A stretch of DNA of 64,000 bases from assembly GCA_025526915.1 (NCBI GenBank), contig JAHLKH010000135.1, positions 1 through 64,000 on the forward strand, given 5' to 3'. Position numbers and translations under genes: made by a program. The stretch is from Entophlyctis helioformis. Lineage: Eukaryota; Chytridiomycota; Chytridiomycetes; Chytridiales; Chytriomycetaceae. Shown one piece after another: positions 10,835-23,500 of this stretch; within the stretch, counting starts at the first letter, position 1; every line of letters begins with the position of its first letter. The notes beneath the pieces were generated by a model that saw only the letters and a list, made by a program, of their open reading frames with translations, had not been told where the DNA came from and did not search any database.

Positions 10835-11963
10835 ATGGACATGGAGAGAGACGCAGACAGCAGAGACAACCTGGCCGGCCTGGCCGCTGCCCGAGGTGCG
10901 TGTGCGTGCGTGCGTGCGTGTGCATGCGTGTGCGTGTGTCGGCAGGCGTGCCACTGCGACCGTCAGCGTCTGCAAGCCTGTTGCACAGCGGCACAGCAGC
11001 ACAGCACCGCTGACACTTGCCAATCCCTCCATCCTTCCTTCCTTCCAGCAAGCGCCACAACGCCGTCCGCCCTGCAGGTGTTTGCGACATCGTCAGACAC
11101 CGCTCGGTTGGGCTCGCCGTGGTGGTCGCCGTGGTTCGTTCTCGACTATGTCACCGTCCTGGTGCTTGGTGCTCTGTGGCTCGTCTGGCAGCGAGTGCCC
11201 GAGTTTGAGCGCTCCGTCCGTCCGGCCGACCTGGCCAACCCTGACCTCTCGTACGAGATGAAGCCCGACATCGTCTCGACGCCGCTGCTCGTCTTCATTG
11301 CTGTTGGCATCCCCATCATCGTTGGCGCCATCGTCTATGGAGCCATCCTTGCGCTCACGGGCCGCAAGACGTTCGGCTCGGCCGCCGGTGTCGGTGTTTC
11401 CCCAGCCGTCGTCCGATCGTTTGTGCTGCTGGACGCACACTCGTTCCTCGTTGGCCTTCTGCTGGCTACGCTTGCGACTGCCTTTGTCACAGACGTCATC
11501 AAGGGCTTCGCTGGCAGATTCCGGCCAGACTTTTTGGCCCGCTGCAAGTGGTCGGCCGAGCTGAATGCGTGCACTGGCAACAAGAAGGACATCTCCGATG
11601 GTCGCCGGTCGTTCCCGTCTGGCCATTCCTCCGAGTCGTTTGCTGGCATGACGTTCCTGGCGCTGTTCCTTGGCACCGTGTGGAGCCGCATCTTTGACGT
11701 TGAAGGATCTGTCTGGGGCCGTCGCACGCGTGCGTGGCGCATCATTCTGCCCTTTGCGCCTCTGCTGATCTCGACGTACTGCGCCATCTCCAGGTACGTC
11801 TGGATGTGTCCTGCAGATGGCATGCCTCATCAATCGCCCACTGACGATGTGGCTGTCCAACAGAATCCAGCAGGACGTGCACCACCCGACCGATGTCGCC
11901 GCTGGAGCCGCTCTCGGCGCCGCAATCGCCGCGATCGTGTACTTTTTCTACTACCGCGTGTAG
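10835..11963 (+). CDS. PAP2-family lipid phosphate phosphatase (DPP1/LPP-like)
   Basis: Three exons (10835-10895, 11049-11793, 11864-11963) give 301 aa. The family removes phosphate from diacylglycerol pyrophosphate, phosphatidate and related lipids at membranes. All three catalytic motifs are seen: KGFAGRFRP (KxxxxxxRP), SFPSGHSS (PSGH) and, only after splicing the 70-bp last intron (GTACGT..CAACAG), SRIQQDVHHPTD (SRxxxxxHxxxD). That splice-dependent motif strongly supports the model. About six transmembrane helices surround them, starting with VLDYVTVLVLGALWLVWQRV. Intron 1 is full of GTGCGT and CCTT repeats. The start at 10835 is the most modest choice; the frame stays open upstream (…VLGCCGGSPKATLSAARKFL…), so the true start could be earlier. 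Confidence 0.9.
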
Positions 11964-12071
11964 ACTCCCTGGCACCAAACCTCGCCGCAGTCGGCCTCGA
12001 CAGTGAGCCGAATGAACTTGAACAATCTAGACTCGTATCTCGTCAGCCCAACTCGACAACAGTCGTACCAT

Positions 12072-15000
12072 TTATTCCCACATCGGGGGCCTGCCTAGAA
12101 CACGGTCGAGCTCATGCACAAGCTGGTCCTTAAACATGCGCTCCTCCCGCACAGCAGCCGCAAGTGCATCATTCTGCGCACGCAGCTCGGTACACGCCGC
12201 GCGCAGTCCATCCGTCTCAGTCTGGTGCTGTACAATCGAATTCTCAAACTCCTGCTCGAGCGACCGCAGCATCTGCTCAGCATCGTCACGTTGCTTGATC
12301 GCGCATCTGCGTCTCTCTTCAAACACTGCACCGTCCGTGCGGGCCTGAAGAGCGGCCTGGTCGTCCTTCAGCTTGTCAACGGCAGCCTGCACCGAGACGA
12401 GCTGATTCTTGAGACGGTCGACAGTGTCATTGAGGTCCTTGATCGACTTGTCAAACACAGCTGCTGCCTTGTTGGCTGTTTTCTCCAGACGTCGGTGCGT
12501 ATCGCGGAGCGTGGCTGCCCTTTGCCGCGCATCGTCCGTCTCCTGTTTGGCTGTCCGGAACACAGCTCGCAGTGCATCGAGCTGGCCGTGCACCTCGCGA
12601 GTGTATGCATCAGTCTGCTTGACCTGCTCGGCCATGAACGCAATGCGCAGGCGTGCACGTGTCTCGTTGGCTGCGTCGCGCTCAAGGGAGTCTGCAATAC
12701 ATTGCGCTTCGGCTTTGAGGACCGAAAAGAGGCGAGTGGTGTCACGCTTGAGCTTCTTGAGTGCCGCCTGGTTGGTCTTCTTGCTTGCCTTTTGGCTCTC
12801 GATGGAGTCGAGCAGATCTGCAATCGAGAGCGAGCGCGTGGTTTCGTCTTCATCCACGTCATCAACCGTATTGCCTTGGCTGGTGTTGGCCGTCTCGGCA
12901 ATGTTGTTGCTGCTGATCGCAACATGCCCGGTTGCTTCGCCCACACGATCACTGGTGCTAAGACTCGGTGCGGCAGCATTCGACGCAACTTTGCCACTGA
13001 CGGGCTCTGCGGCCATTGGCATTGCCACTCCACTGCTCACTAAAAGCGTGACGGCATCACCATCATTGGCAGGTTCGACGCTTGATTCAGATTCTGCGGC
13101 TGCTGCTGATTCCGAGACGAGAGCAGGGCCACTGCTTGCAATCGTGCCGCTCTCAGCCGCCACACCAGACCCCATACGAAACGCATCCAGCGGCGTGCCC
13201 AGCAGAGCACCAGTCTTGTTGGCCAGGAGAGGCAACGACTGATGGCTCATCTCCTGTGCAATCTCGTCTTGCTCATCCAGCCCCGCACCAGCCGACGCAT
13301 CCAATGTCGAGATCCACAACGGCACGCTGCCGAATCCTCTGATCGCCACGCATAGCTCGTACTTTTGGTTGGCAGCCAGCCCCTGAACGGTCAAGTGTCC
13401 GGCCTGCAGCGCGACGGTCGCCTTGCGCCACGGGACGCCATTGACCGTAAGCGAGATGTCTGACACGCTGATTGTGGCGCCATGGAGCTTGGGTGGAACG
13501 GACGGCAGTTGGAGCGTGTCTGGATGGCCGAAGTCGGCTGGCGGTGTCAATATGCGTCGTTTCAGCTGATCCTGCTGCTGCTGCTGTTGCTGGTGCGATG
13601 CACTAGAGTCGATCCTGTGTGTCGTATTTGACGCACGCGAGACAGGGGTTGTGGGAGTGCTTGGTGTATGCGGACGACGCGGCTGGCGTTTCTTTTGGTG
13701 TTTGAATGCCGACGGTGAAGCAGATGCGCGAGATTGGCTGGCTGGCGTTGATGATCCACCCGTGCTGCTGTTGTTGTTGGCGATACTAGTCAAAAATGCA
13801 TTGGCAGTCGAGGTACTCGGAGTGCTGATGAACTGCGGGGCTGCCGACGGAGATGCGAGTGCGTGAGTCGATGCGATCACAAAGCACGGCGGGGATTGCT
13901 GTCTTGCCATAGCCTGGATGTCCTTGGTGATCTGGATGCGCTTTTGCTCGGCCTCGGAGACAAACGGCCAGAACAGCATCCATGATGGCCAGCAGACAGG
14001 CGACGGCTTGTCAATGACGGGAGTTTCGTTGGCAACTCCAGATCCAGCATTGCCAGCGTCGGACGGTTTTGATGGCGAGAGCGCAGGTCCAAGGATGGCC
14101 GCATCCAGGCTCACAATGAGCGAGTGCGGCAGCCGCCAGACGATTGACACAGAGTGCGATGTGACGCGAAGAACCGTCAGATCAAAGCGGTCCTTCAGAC
14201 TGGCGTGGTTGGAGTAGTAGTACATGGTGTCGAGCTCGACCTTGTTTGCTCGCGGCGCCATGGACGCAATCCGAGTGCCAATGACCGTGACCAATTCCGG
14301 CGATGTCCACGGCACTCGTCCGTTATCAGAAGCATGTACGCCGACACCGCCGTCAAACGCCGACACCGCCATGGTAGATCCAGTGGATGCATGCGCCTTG
14401 GCGTTTGTTTCAGGGCCAGTGGGGTTCTGCACGCCGTTGAGCGCCGCGTCTTCGTGAATCGAGTACCGCGGTCCATGCAGAGGCACAATATCGCCATCAG
14501 CCTTGTTGATAAGTGACGCCCTCTCAGCGCGCACATCTGCCATCACGAGCATCGTTTCCTTGAGCAGCGAGTATATGCCGTGCGACATGCAGTAAGAGGC
14601 AAGCCAGAGCTCGTTATCCGACAAAAACACGGTCGGTTTAAGCGAAAAGTCAAACACCATGAGCATGATCCACACCACGACAATGAGCGATTCGTGCGAC
14701 AGTTTGTTGCGCGAGACGAGGTGGCCGTACACGAACATGTTGGTGAAAAAGATGCCTATATCCTGGTTGAACGGGAACGCGGAGAAGTAGTGCGCAGCGA
14801 CGGTGGACAGAGCGGCAATGATTGCCGTGCCCGACATGAACGACAGAAATGAATGGCGAGCCATGGCCATCAGGTTGGCGACCGACACACAGACATACGC
14901 GGCCCATTCGGTGCGGAACCGCCACGGCTCGGGGATGGACGCGTAGCTGATCAGCATGACGCTCCAGATCCCAATGACTTTGAACGCCGCTGCGTTTGCC

Positions 15001-16521
15001 ACAAGCGCGTCCTTGATGCGGACAAAGTCGTCTGTCCAGTCTGACGTGAGCACACCTAGATCCTCGGCACTGGCGTTCTTGGTGCGTTTGTCTGCAAGCG
15101 ATTCTGGCTTGGGCAGCCCGTTCAGCGTGGAGATGGAATTGCCTGTTGCGATGGCTGACAGTGTGGCACTGAGACCGAGAGTAAGATTGGCCCCCCAAAA
15201 CGACTCTGTCGTCTGCTTTGGCGGGGGGTTGATTGGCATGGACGCGGTGATGGCCATGCTGCTGCCTCTGTGACGGCCGATTCCAGTCGCCCCGTTTGCT
15301 TGTCGACGGCCGCCGTTGGCTGCATTGGCCGCATGGGACAGCAAGGTCGTTGTGCTGTGGCTGTTTGGGATGGAAGTCTTGGCTGAAGCGGCATTCCCAA
15401 AGACGGAGAACAGAGACGAGAATGGCGCCGACTGGTCTTGAAGGGCCGTGCTCGAGGCGTTGCTCAGTAAAGCGTCCGCACGATCGCTGCTGTTGATGGC
15501 CGATGGCTGGCTTGAGTGGTTGTTGCCTGGCTGGGCGGTAATCACCAATTCCGTATCGGATCCAAAGAGCGGCATGGCTGATCCTGTTGAGATTGGAGAG
15601 ACCATGGATCCGTCAAGCACTGCTGTTGGTGGCTCATCTGCCGGGAGGCCGTCGTTGCTGCTGCAGCGGGACATGGGCAGCGAGGATACCGATAGGCTCG
15701 CGCTTTCAGCTGTAGACGACTGCGTGTTATCACCAACAGCGTCTTGATGCGCGCTGCCGTCACATATGTCACTGCTGCTGTCTGTAAAGTCGCCCCTTGT
15801 TTCGTCCTGCATGACGCCAGTCTGCCGGGCAATGCGAGCAAGCACATGCTCCATGTCCACGATGCTATTGATGCTGCTCAGCGAGTCGGCGGTTGAGAAG
15901 GACGTCCTGTCTGCTGCCATGCCGGCCTCGGAGTCTGAGCAAGCCGCGTCGTGTTGGCTTGCATCATCGCCAGGCGATATGGCCGAACGTGCAATGGCGT
16001 GGAGACGACGGCTGCGACGCCGCAGGTACCGCAGACTGTCGGCAGGCCATGAAGCGTGCCGCACTTGAACACCCCGGTCTGCCAGCGTCGGAGGGGTTCG
16101 CAGATGGACGCATTCATGCTTGGTCAGGTCGCCGCCCCATTGTTGACTGCGACGCAATAGGCGGACTGCATGGGCATTTACCGTGTTTACCGTTGCTATT
16201 GTCGTCGTCACTGGCCATGGCAACGTCACTGGCGTCTATATCGTTCTCACTACTCCAGCCGCTGCCCGTGTCCGTGCTGGTGAGGCCGCCGTCGAGGTCG
16301 TGGCCAGCGTCATAGCCAGCCGAGGCGCTGATACCAGACACGTCCGAGAGCGTTGCAGCCGGTGGCGGCGACGCTGACGGTGAGGATGAGGACGAGCAGG
16401 GGTGTGAGCGCGAGCCTTGGCGTTGAATCTGGCGCATGGACGCCACAGGCTGTCCGTGTTTGGCCTTGAGACGCGCCAGATCGGTCATCGGAAGTGGATT
16501 CGACGGGAAACCAAACGGCAT
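12072..16521 (-). CDS. large membrane/coiled-coil protein resembling fungal AcrB
   Basis: Exon 1 (16521-16191) and exon 2 (16078-12072), joined by a GTAAAC..GGCAG intron, predict 1,445 aa. The order is: a Ser-rich disordered N-terminus; an Arg-rich patch (RYLRRRSRRLH); about 300 disordered residues; a block of three or four hydrophobic helices at about residues 475-640 (FKVIGIWSVMLISYASIPEP, then AIIAALSTVAAHYFSAFPFN); a beta-type region at about 980-1040 resembling a fibronectin-like fold (LQAGHLTVQGLAANQKYELC); and a long coiled coil from about 1200 to the end. This matches my memory of the AcrB 'ubiquitination network signalling' proteins of filamentous fungi, linked genetically to CreB/CreD. 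The match is by layout only, so the name is tentative. The gene converges with PAP2 about 108 bp away. Confidence 0.8.
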
Positions 16522-16672
16522 TCTGATCTCGCGCTCCTGGTTGGGAGCTCCGCGGGTCTCTCGATTGGACTCACAAAGAGAGACTTGACACGGGTGCATC
16601 GTGTCATGGTAGCAATGGCAGTATATTTTCATTCAAGCAAACTTGGCAGCAGCTCCGCACACAACGTTGCAG

Positions 16673-17588
16673 CTACTTCTTGTGCTGGGACTCGATCTTG
16701 TCCCAGGAGCGCTCAAAGTGGGTCGGGCACTCGTAGCCGTGCGGGTTCTTGTCCAGGTACTCCTACAGCGACAACACGCATTCAAACAGCAAAGAGTCAT
16801 GTCAGCTCGCGTCCAGGCCAGCTGCTCACGCCTCGCTCCATCGCTCGTACCTGGTGGTACGCCTCTGCAGGCCAGAACTTGCCGACAGGCTCGATGGTCG
16901 TGACAATCTTTGTGGATCCAAAGTGGGTCTGTGCAGCAGCAGTCTCGGCGACGGCAGCCTTCTTCTGGGCCTCGTCGTGGTAGAAAATGGCCGAGCGGTA
17001 CTGGGTTCCAGTGTCGCCGCCCTGGCGGTTGACGGTTGTCGGGTCGTGCATGCGGTAGCTGTCCGGCACAATGATCGGCCCACGCAGGTTCAGCGGTGAG
17101 CAATCGGCGTGCCCGATGGCGTGCTGCGCGCCATGCCACACGACGGATCAATGCAGGAACAAGTGGTGCGGGGAAACTCACAAGAAGTCAACGAGGGCCT
17201 CGTACGTGACCTTGGACGGGTCGTATGTGAGCTGGATGGCCTCGGCGTGGCCGGTCTGGCCCGAGCACACCTCGCGGTAGTTGACGCCCTCCTTGTGGCC
17301 GCCGCAGTAGCCGACCTGGGTGTCGATAAGGCCCTTGCCGGCGTACTTGCGGCGGAACGACTTTTCGACGCCCCAGAAGCAGCCGGCTCCGAACGTGGCG
17401 ATGGCAGCGCCCTCGGCGACGGTCAGAGGCTGGGCAGGGGTCTGGTCCTTGGCAGCAGAGGTCATCGTGTTTCCCATAAACGTGCGGAGCAGGAGAGGCG
17501 GTGCGAGTCTGGTCGGTGCAACGCTCTTGGGCATCAACAGCAGCAGCGTCGACACGGACAGCATCAGGCGCGGCGACGCAGCGAGCAT
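16673..17588 (-). CDS. msrA: peptide methionine-S-sulfoxide reductase MsrA, probably mitochondrial
   Basis: Three exons (17588-17182, 17058-16851, 16762-16673) give 234 aa. MsrA reduces methionine-S-sulfoxide in proteins, using thioredoxin. The catalytic motif [17 protein letters not shown] is present, with [20 protein letters not shown] after it. The second intron end was fixed by the family: [20 protein letters not shown] only reads through if the acceptor is at 17059. The last exon ends [20 protein letters not shown], typical of eukaryotic MsrA. About 50 N-terminal residues ([20 protein letters not shown]...) look like a mitochondrial or secretory leader; in-frame ATGs at MGN and MTS could give a cytosolic form. 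Distal resolving cysteines are not obvious. Confidence 0.95.
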
Positions 17589-17811
17589 GACAGCAGATGA
17601 GTTGTGAGTTGCGAGTTGCGAGTTGTCGGACACGGTTGGGGCACGCAGCCAGCGACAGGTCGGCAACGGATCAGTGGCATGTCAGTGGCATGTCTGGCAT
17701 GATGCCCGCAAGCGTCCATCGCATGGCGTCCCGCTCACCACAAGTTTGCAGATGGCGAAAGATGCGCCGCATTTGTCATGGTGCTCTTTCCGATGCTCTC
17801 GACAGGCTGGC

Positions 17812-17864
17812 GCTGATTGGCCGGGTCGTGGCCTTGAGCATACGCTGCTGATTGGCCAGCCATC
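17812..17864. promoter_or_regulatory. duplicated promoter module with two inverted CCAAT boxes (copy 1)
   Basis: ATTGG (inverted CCAAT) occurs at 17816-17820 and 17851-17855, each preceded by GCTG. The 24 bases at 17841-17864, including GCTGCTGATTGGCCAGCCAT, recur exactly at 29113-29136, where a second ATTGG again lies 35 bp away. The module lies between MsrA (minus) and the small ORF/esterase (plus). CCAAT binding by a HAP/NF-Y complex is the likely meaning. Confidence 0.55.
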
Positions 17865-17912
17865 GTGGCCACCAACTCTCACTTCGATGCTGCTCAACAC
17901 CGCTCCTTTCGC

Positions 17913-18029
17913 ATGCTCGCAGTGATCTGCCTGGCCAAGTCGCGCCGCAAGAAGGTCGAGAAGGAGCATGCTGCCCAGAAGAAGATCCACGACGAGTTCC
18001 TTGCTGCGTCTGCTGCTGGCGAGATCTGA
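17913..18029 (+). CDS. possible small protein, 38 aa
   Basis: A short frame from ATG 17913 to TGA 18029 begins MLAVICLAKSRRKKVEKEHA and continues as a charged Ala/Lys/Glu helix. It starts 58 bp after the promoter module above. An earlier ATG at 17887 opens a 12-codon frame overlapping its start. The clean hydrophobic-then-charged character, in a spacer otherwise poor in coding signal, suggests a real micro-protein or a terminal exon. There is no family match I know. Confidence 0.35.
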   Translation: MLAVICLAKSRRKKVEKEHAAQKKIHDEFLAASAAGEI

Positions 18030-18340
18030 GCCCAGTGCTTGCTGTTCTTGAATGAACTGGCAGTTGTTACTCTGGACGCCATCTCGACAGAGCCTTGCAC
18101 TGCGAGGCGCAGCCACGGCAGCCACGGCAGCCAGCACACCAGGCACAGACCAGCGTTGTGTGTGCAGATGCAGATTTGTGGCTGTCACATTTGGTGTTTG
18201 AGAAGGCGTCACGCGGCTTAGTCAGCGAGCTTGTTTGGCGAGCGACCGACGCCATCGCCTTGGCGGGCAGTTTATCCCACAACGACTACTACTACCATCA
18301 CAACAACAACGACTACTACTACTGCAACCACCACCAACGC

Positions 18341-20415
18341 ATGGAATCCACGCTGCTGAATCTCGGCCGTCTGACCACGACGGCATCGTCCACGGCGGCT
18401 GCGTCGCTGGCTCGCAATGCCACGACGGCCGCCGCCGCATCCAGCTCGGTCCTCGCCCAAGTCCACAGCCAGTCGCAGCCGGCGCTGCTGCAATCGCAGC
18501 CTGCATCGCCGTCCGACAGCCTGCCGAGTGGCCAGCACAGGCACCTGCACGTCCACCACAAGCATGCCACCAGCAGCAGCCACCACCACCACGCCGCCCG
18601 CCATATGAACCACAGCCATCCAGACCTGCAATCGCACGCCGCCACGGCCTCCGTGTCTGCCGCCACCAACGACGCCAAACGGCCACTGCGATGGAGCCGC
18701 TCCATGGTGCGTGGGCCATCTACCGCCTCTGCTGCCTGCCTCTGCATGATCGATCCCTCTGCCATCTGCCTGCCTGCCTGCCTGCCTGCCCCCTCCAGCA
18801 CCTTCCAGCACCTTCCCGCACAAGCTTTCCCCGTGGCTTTGAACTGACGCCGTGGCTCGCATCACATGACCGCCTCCATCTGCCGATCGTCGCTCGGCCC
18901 GCAGCATCTGACGGTGCCGCTCTACCGCCATGCGCTCGGCCAGTGCCGCAACTCGGTCCGCAGTGCCCGCGCCGTCGTTGCGTTCATCAAGCCCGCCACT
19001 CCAAAGAACGTCTCGATCGAGCACACGCTGATCCCTCGCCGCGCAGACGTGCTCAAGCTGCTGCCTGGCGGCCACTCTGCTGCCGCTGTCGATGGGCCGT
19101 GTGCCTCTGACAGTGACGGGCACGTCAAGGCAGAGTGGCTCACATGGACCGAGCCCGAGGCGGCCGATCACCAGACAGATGCCACCGCCCCGCCCACGCC
19201 ATTGTCCGACAAGATCGTGCTCTACATTCACGGCGGTGCCTTTGTCATGAGCTCGGCAGAAGGCCATCGGCCCATCACATGGCGAGTCGCACAGCAGTGC
19301 AATGCACGTGTTCTCTGTAAGTTGGATGATCGCCTTGCCGACTGCTGCATCGTGGAATGGAGTGCTGACGAGCAGCCATCGCAACAGCCGTCGACTACCG
19401 TCTGGCTCCCGAACATCCCTTCCCGTATCCGCTGCAAGACGTCATCTCTGCATACCTGCACCTGATCGACCCGCCTGCAGCGTCAGATGGCACACCAGCC
19501 ACGCCTGTCCGTCCCGACCAGATCGTCGTGATGGGCGACTCGGCAGGCGGCGGTCTGGCCATCTCGCTGGCGCTCTGGCTGCGCGACAACGGCTTCCCTC
19601 TCCCGGCTGCCCTCGTCGGCTTGTCGCCGTGGCTGGATCTCACGCACTCGCAGCCGAGCTTCAGACTCAACACCAACGACTACCTGCCCCTGCACTCGGC
19701 CGACCCTGCGTGGATCGTGCCCAACAAACGCAGCCACTACTACACCACCCACGACTCGCTCAACACGCATCCGCTCGTGTCGCCGCTGTTTGCACGCGAT
19801 CTCGCGGCACGGCCCCTGCCGCCCATGCTGCTGCATATCGGCGAGCAGGAGCGACTGCGCGACGAGACGCTGCTGTTTGCGACCAAGACCGTCAGGCACT
19901 CGCCAGTGCGCGTCGAGGTGTTTGACGACCAGGTGCACGTGTTCCAGGCGTTTGCTGGACTGGGCGAAGAGGCTGCCAACCACTCGCTCGCGCGCATTGG
20001 CGACTTTGTCAAGTCCCTTGCCTCTCCCATGCCGCCCTCAACCGACACCACACCGCATGCCAGCAGTGACGGTCACAGCCGCACTCCTGCCGCAGCTGTG
20101 CCGCTCGAGTCGATGGCCGAGATTGTCCGCATCACGGCTGACAAAGAGGTGGTCGACATTGGCATCCAGGGTGCACGCGACATGGTCGACAACGGCCGCA
20201 GACAGCTCGAAGACACGGCGCGTCTCATGGCATCCACAGCCCAGTCATCGTCCAACGGCCACCGGACCTCGGATCCAACGGTCGGCCATGGCAGAACACC
20301 GCCAAAGCGGATGTCGTTTGCGTCGCTCTTTCCGTTCATGCAGACCGTCGGCAAACCCATCTCATCCGCTGCAGCCATGTCGGTCGCCACACTGCCATTC
20401 CACCGTCTCGTGTAA
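18341..20415 (+). CDS. alpha/beta-hydrolase of the hormone-sensitive-lipase (HSL) esterase family
   Basis: Predicted exons 18341-18706, 18905-19316 and 19388-20415 give 601 aa. HSL-type enzymes hydrolyse acyl esters. The oxyanion HGGAF motif (IVLYIHGGAFVMSS), the nucleophile elbow VVMGDSAGGGLAISLALWLR, and the acid and His regions near DDQVHVFQAF are all present. Splicing at GTAAGT..CAACAG produces RVLSVDYRLAPEHPFPYPLQ, the near-invariant HSL stretch, so that junction is firm. The first exon is Ser/His-rich and has no domain. Its junction (phase 0 to HLTVPLYRH) is plausible, but the protein could instead begin at ATG 18866. The C-terminal ~130 residues after the hydrolase core are disordered, with a helical segment and a final hydrophobic patch. 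A (CTGC)n tract lies in intron 1. Confidence 0.88.
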
Positions 20416-20554
20416 CCACAGACGGGCTGTTACTGAAACCGCTCTAGACGTGTTCTCGCTTGTATATCATACGCGCTCTTGTAATACAACCCTTTTACTG
20501 CAACGGATATCCATTCCATGTGGATTGTTATTCGCTTTTATGGGCGGGCAGTGA

Positions 20555-23500
20555 TCATGCTGGCGGGACCATGCAAATCAGCACAACAGCCGACAAGACA
20601 ATCGGATTGATGTCCGCCTCATCAATGTCCACGCTTGTCAGCCAGTGCGACTCGAGAACCGTTTTCCTTGCCAAATGCCGGCCCTTGCACTCGCCAAACA
20701 GTCTCTGCTCCCTTGACTTGGCCATCTTCTTGACCAGAATATATCGCCCGCTTTTAAAATCGCCCGTGAGTGCAACAACCGGTGCATCGTCGGGTATCGA
20801 GGCCGTCGAATGCCCCGATGCCGACAGTTTTGTGTTGGAGATGTGCTGGATGGGGCTACTGACATGCGGCTCGATGTTGGTCGGCTCGTCAACAGCGATG
20901 ATGAGCTTGATGTCGCTTTCGAATTTGAGTGACCCAAGATTGACGCCGCCATTGTCGATCATGGAGACACTGAACGTGAGGTCGGTGAGTTTGTGTGCGC
21001 CTTTGACGGGCACGAACGGACGGCCCGTTTTGTCGATAGGACCAATCTCAAACATCAGACCCGCCATGCTGGACATGGGTCGCAGATCTGCCACCTGGAT
21101 CCGGCTGCAAAGACGTGTTAGGTTGCGATGCAAAGTGCTGTCGCGTGCTGAGAGCCCTACCTGCGATCGTCCCATTTCTTGAGGTTGACGTCGAGCAGCT
21201 TGGTGCCCTGCGGTGACGAGACTTGGATCTTCTTGGTCTTGTTGCCTGCCACGACCGATGCAAACACAAATGTTTCGCGTTTCTCGCGGAACAGCCTGGA
21301 GACGGGTCTGGCGAGCTTGCCTGCTTGATCCTGTGCAGCTGCGGCTGGCTTGGGATCGCCAGGAACAGGCGGAAGAGGTTTGGCGGATGCAGACACAGAT
21401 GGATTGGATCCACTGAGGTTTAAAGTGCCGCTTACACCAGCAGCATTGGCGGGAGGCTGTGACTCGCGCAAAGGTTGCTGCTGCTCTTGCTGTCGCTGCT
21501 GCTGTGGCTGTTGCTGCTCACTCTGCTCCTGTCCATATCCGTCATCGTACCCAACAAGACTCGTCGTGTTTTCAGGTCCAGCAAACGATTCGGCAGCTGC
21601 CTTGGACTGCAGGCTCGCGTCTGTCTTGAACTTTTTGCTCAGCTCGCCACCTGCCTTTCCAGGCATTCCAGCAGTGCCGCTCGCCGATTCGTTGGCGCTA
21701 GCGGTGTTGTCGCGAACGTGTGTGCCGCCTTCTGGGGCGTCGCTAATGACCGACTGGTCAACCGATGAGGGGTTGCGACCGTGGCGGCCGCGTGATTTGG
21801 GGACCGGCTCTTCAATGGGGATGTCTTGGGACTCGACAGCCTGCGCCGAGCTTTGGCCAGGCTGGATGATAACGACTTGGAACTGGACACATCTCCGCCG
21901 TGCTGTGCACACACACACATGTTAGCCATATCGGACGACAAGATGGCATGATGCATACGACGCTTACGCTGGATGCGGCCGTCTTCGTCCATCTCGGCTC
22001 CATCGCCCACATAGTCTTTGCCAAGCTGCACATAGTCTCCCGTATGAAGCTCGACGTCTGGGCTCGTGGTTCCAGGCGGACTCAGACGCGCATTGTTGCG
22101 GAAAGTGCCACTGTTGCTCGACACGTCGCGGATATACACCTGAAAGCCATCCAATCAATCTGCGGTCAGCTAACCCACACCATTACTGCAGCCATCTTGC
22201 CAGCATACGCGTATACCTTGCCGTCTCGCTCAAAAATCTCCATGTGGTTGCGGGATACCACCAGGGTTGTGAACGCCTTGAAACACGGGTGTGCCGTTGT
22301 GTTGTTGCGTCCAAACCGCACTGACGTTGTCATGTCAAACAGACACGTGTCCATCATTGCATTGAGGGGGATCAGCAGCAGCCGCGTGATGTTGGGCTTA
22401 GCCGAGAAGATGGGTATGCTGGACGGATACTTGACGACGTTCTTGAAGTGTCCCGGCTCGTCGCGGGGATCATAAGCGTTGGTGGGCTGCGATGTCGATG
22501 TCGGTGATGCCGGTGCTGCATCAGGCTCTTGGGTCTCGGAAACAACGCCTGAATCGTGTACTGGCTGTGTTGAGGATGGACCGTCACCCAAGCCAGAGGA
22601 CGACAACGCGGCTTTCGCGGTCGGATCCAGGATCATGGCCGACGCCCGCGCAACAGACGTGTGGATCGGCGTGCCGAGCCTGAGGTCGGGCAGTACAGGC
22701 GCGCCGTCCGCAGCTCCAGCGTGCGACAGCGATTCGACCTGTCCGTGCGACTGCGAGTCGAGGAAACCGTCTGCGGGCCTTCCCAGCAGACTGTCAATGG
22801 CAGCCAGCGCGTCACTCTCGCTCTTCTCGGGGCTGAGGATATCGTTCAATTGGCGCAGCAGAGGCGTGCCAAAGGACATGGATGTCTCGGCCAGCTTGCT
22901 GAACCGTTCCGAGAATCGCTTGATCTCGACGTCCGTGAAGATCTGCATGCTGCCATCTTCGTTGCCCGAGCCCATGCTCGCGAGTGTGGGTGCCTTGCCA
23001 GACGCGGTGCTCAGGTTGGATTCACGCACGTCGGCCGTCATATGATGCAAATGTGGCTGCACAGTGGCTGCCTGTTGCGACGACTGGCGGTTGTGATGGT
23101 CTGGTTTGGACTGCTTGGTTGGCACGGGCGGAGGCGGCTCGGAATGTCCAGAATCGTCGTCCGGTGCACGGATGGTCTTGGATCGTGCCAATGCAGAGTC
23201 GGCTGCCAGTTTCTTGGCTGCCGTTGGTTTCTTGAGCGGCAAGATCGACGGTGCGCTGCGGATCTCTGACATGAGGACTTGCCGCGTGGAGTCGGATGCT
23301 GCTGCCATGAGGGATCGTGGCGACTCTGGGCCGTTGCTGGATGTGCGACGAGGGCCAGCTCCCAGACGCGTCAAGACCCGCACGCCGGCTTGCTGCGCCG
23401 GTGGACCTGGAGTCGCTGGCGATACAGCCGCTGGCGGCGGTGGTGGAGGCGGCGGCGGTGCCTGAGAAAAGGACGATCGTGTCGATCCAGACTTGGTTGA

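Noticed and set aside
10063..10869. A 268-codon minus-strand frame of Gln/Ala/Arg-rich sequence
   Set aside because: The region is made of short CTGC/GCCAGC repeats that leave all frames open. There is no domain, start context or splice logic.
16230..16632. A separate small gene upstream of the AcrB-like gene
   Set aside because: The frame ends at a donor-like GTAAAC and joins in phase to the long frame beyond an acceptor at 16079, so it is exon 1 of the same gene.
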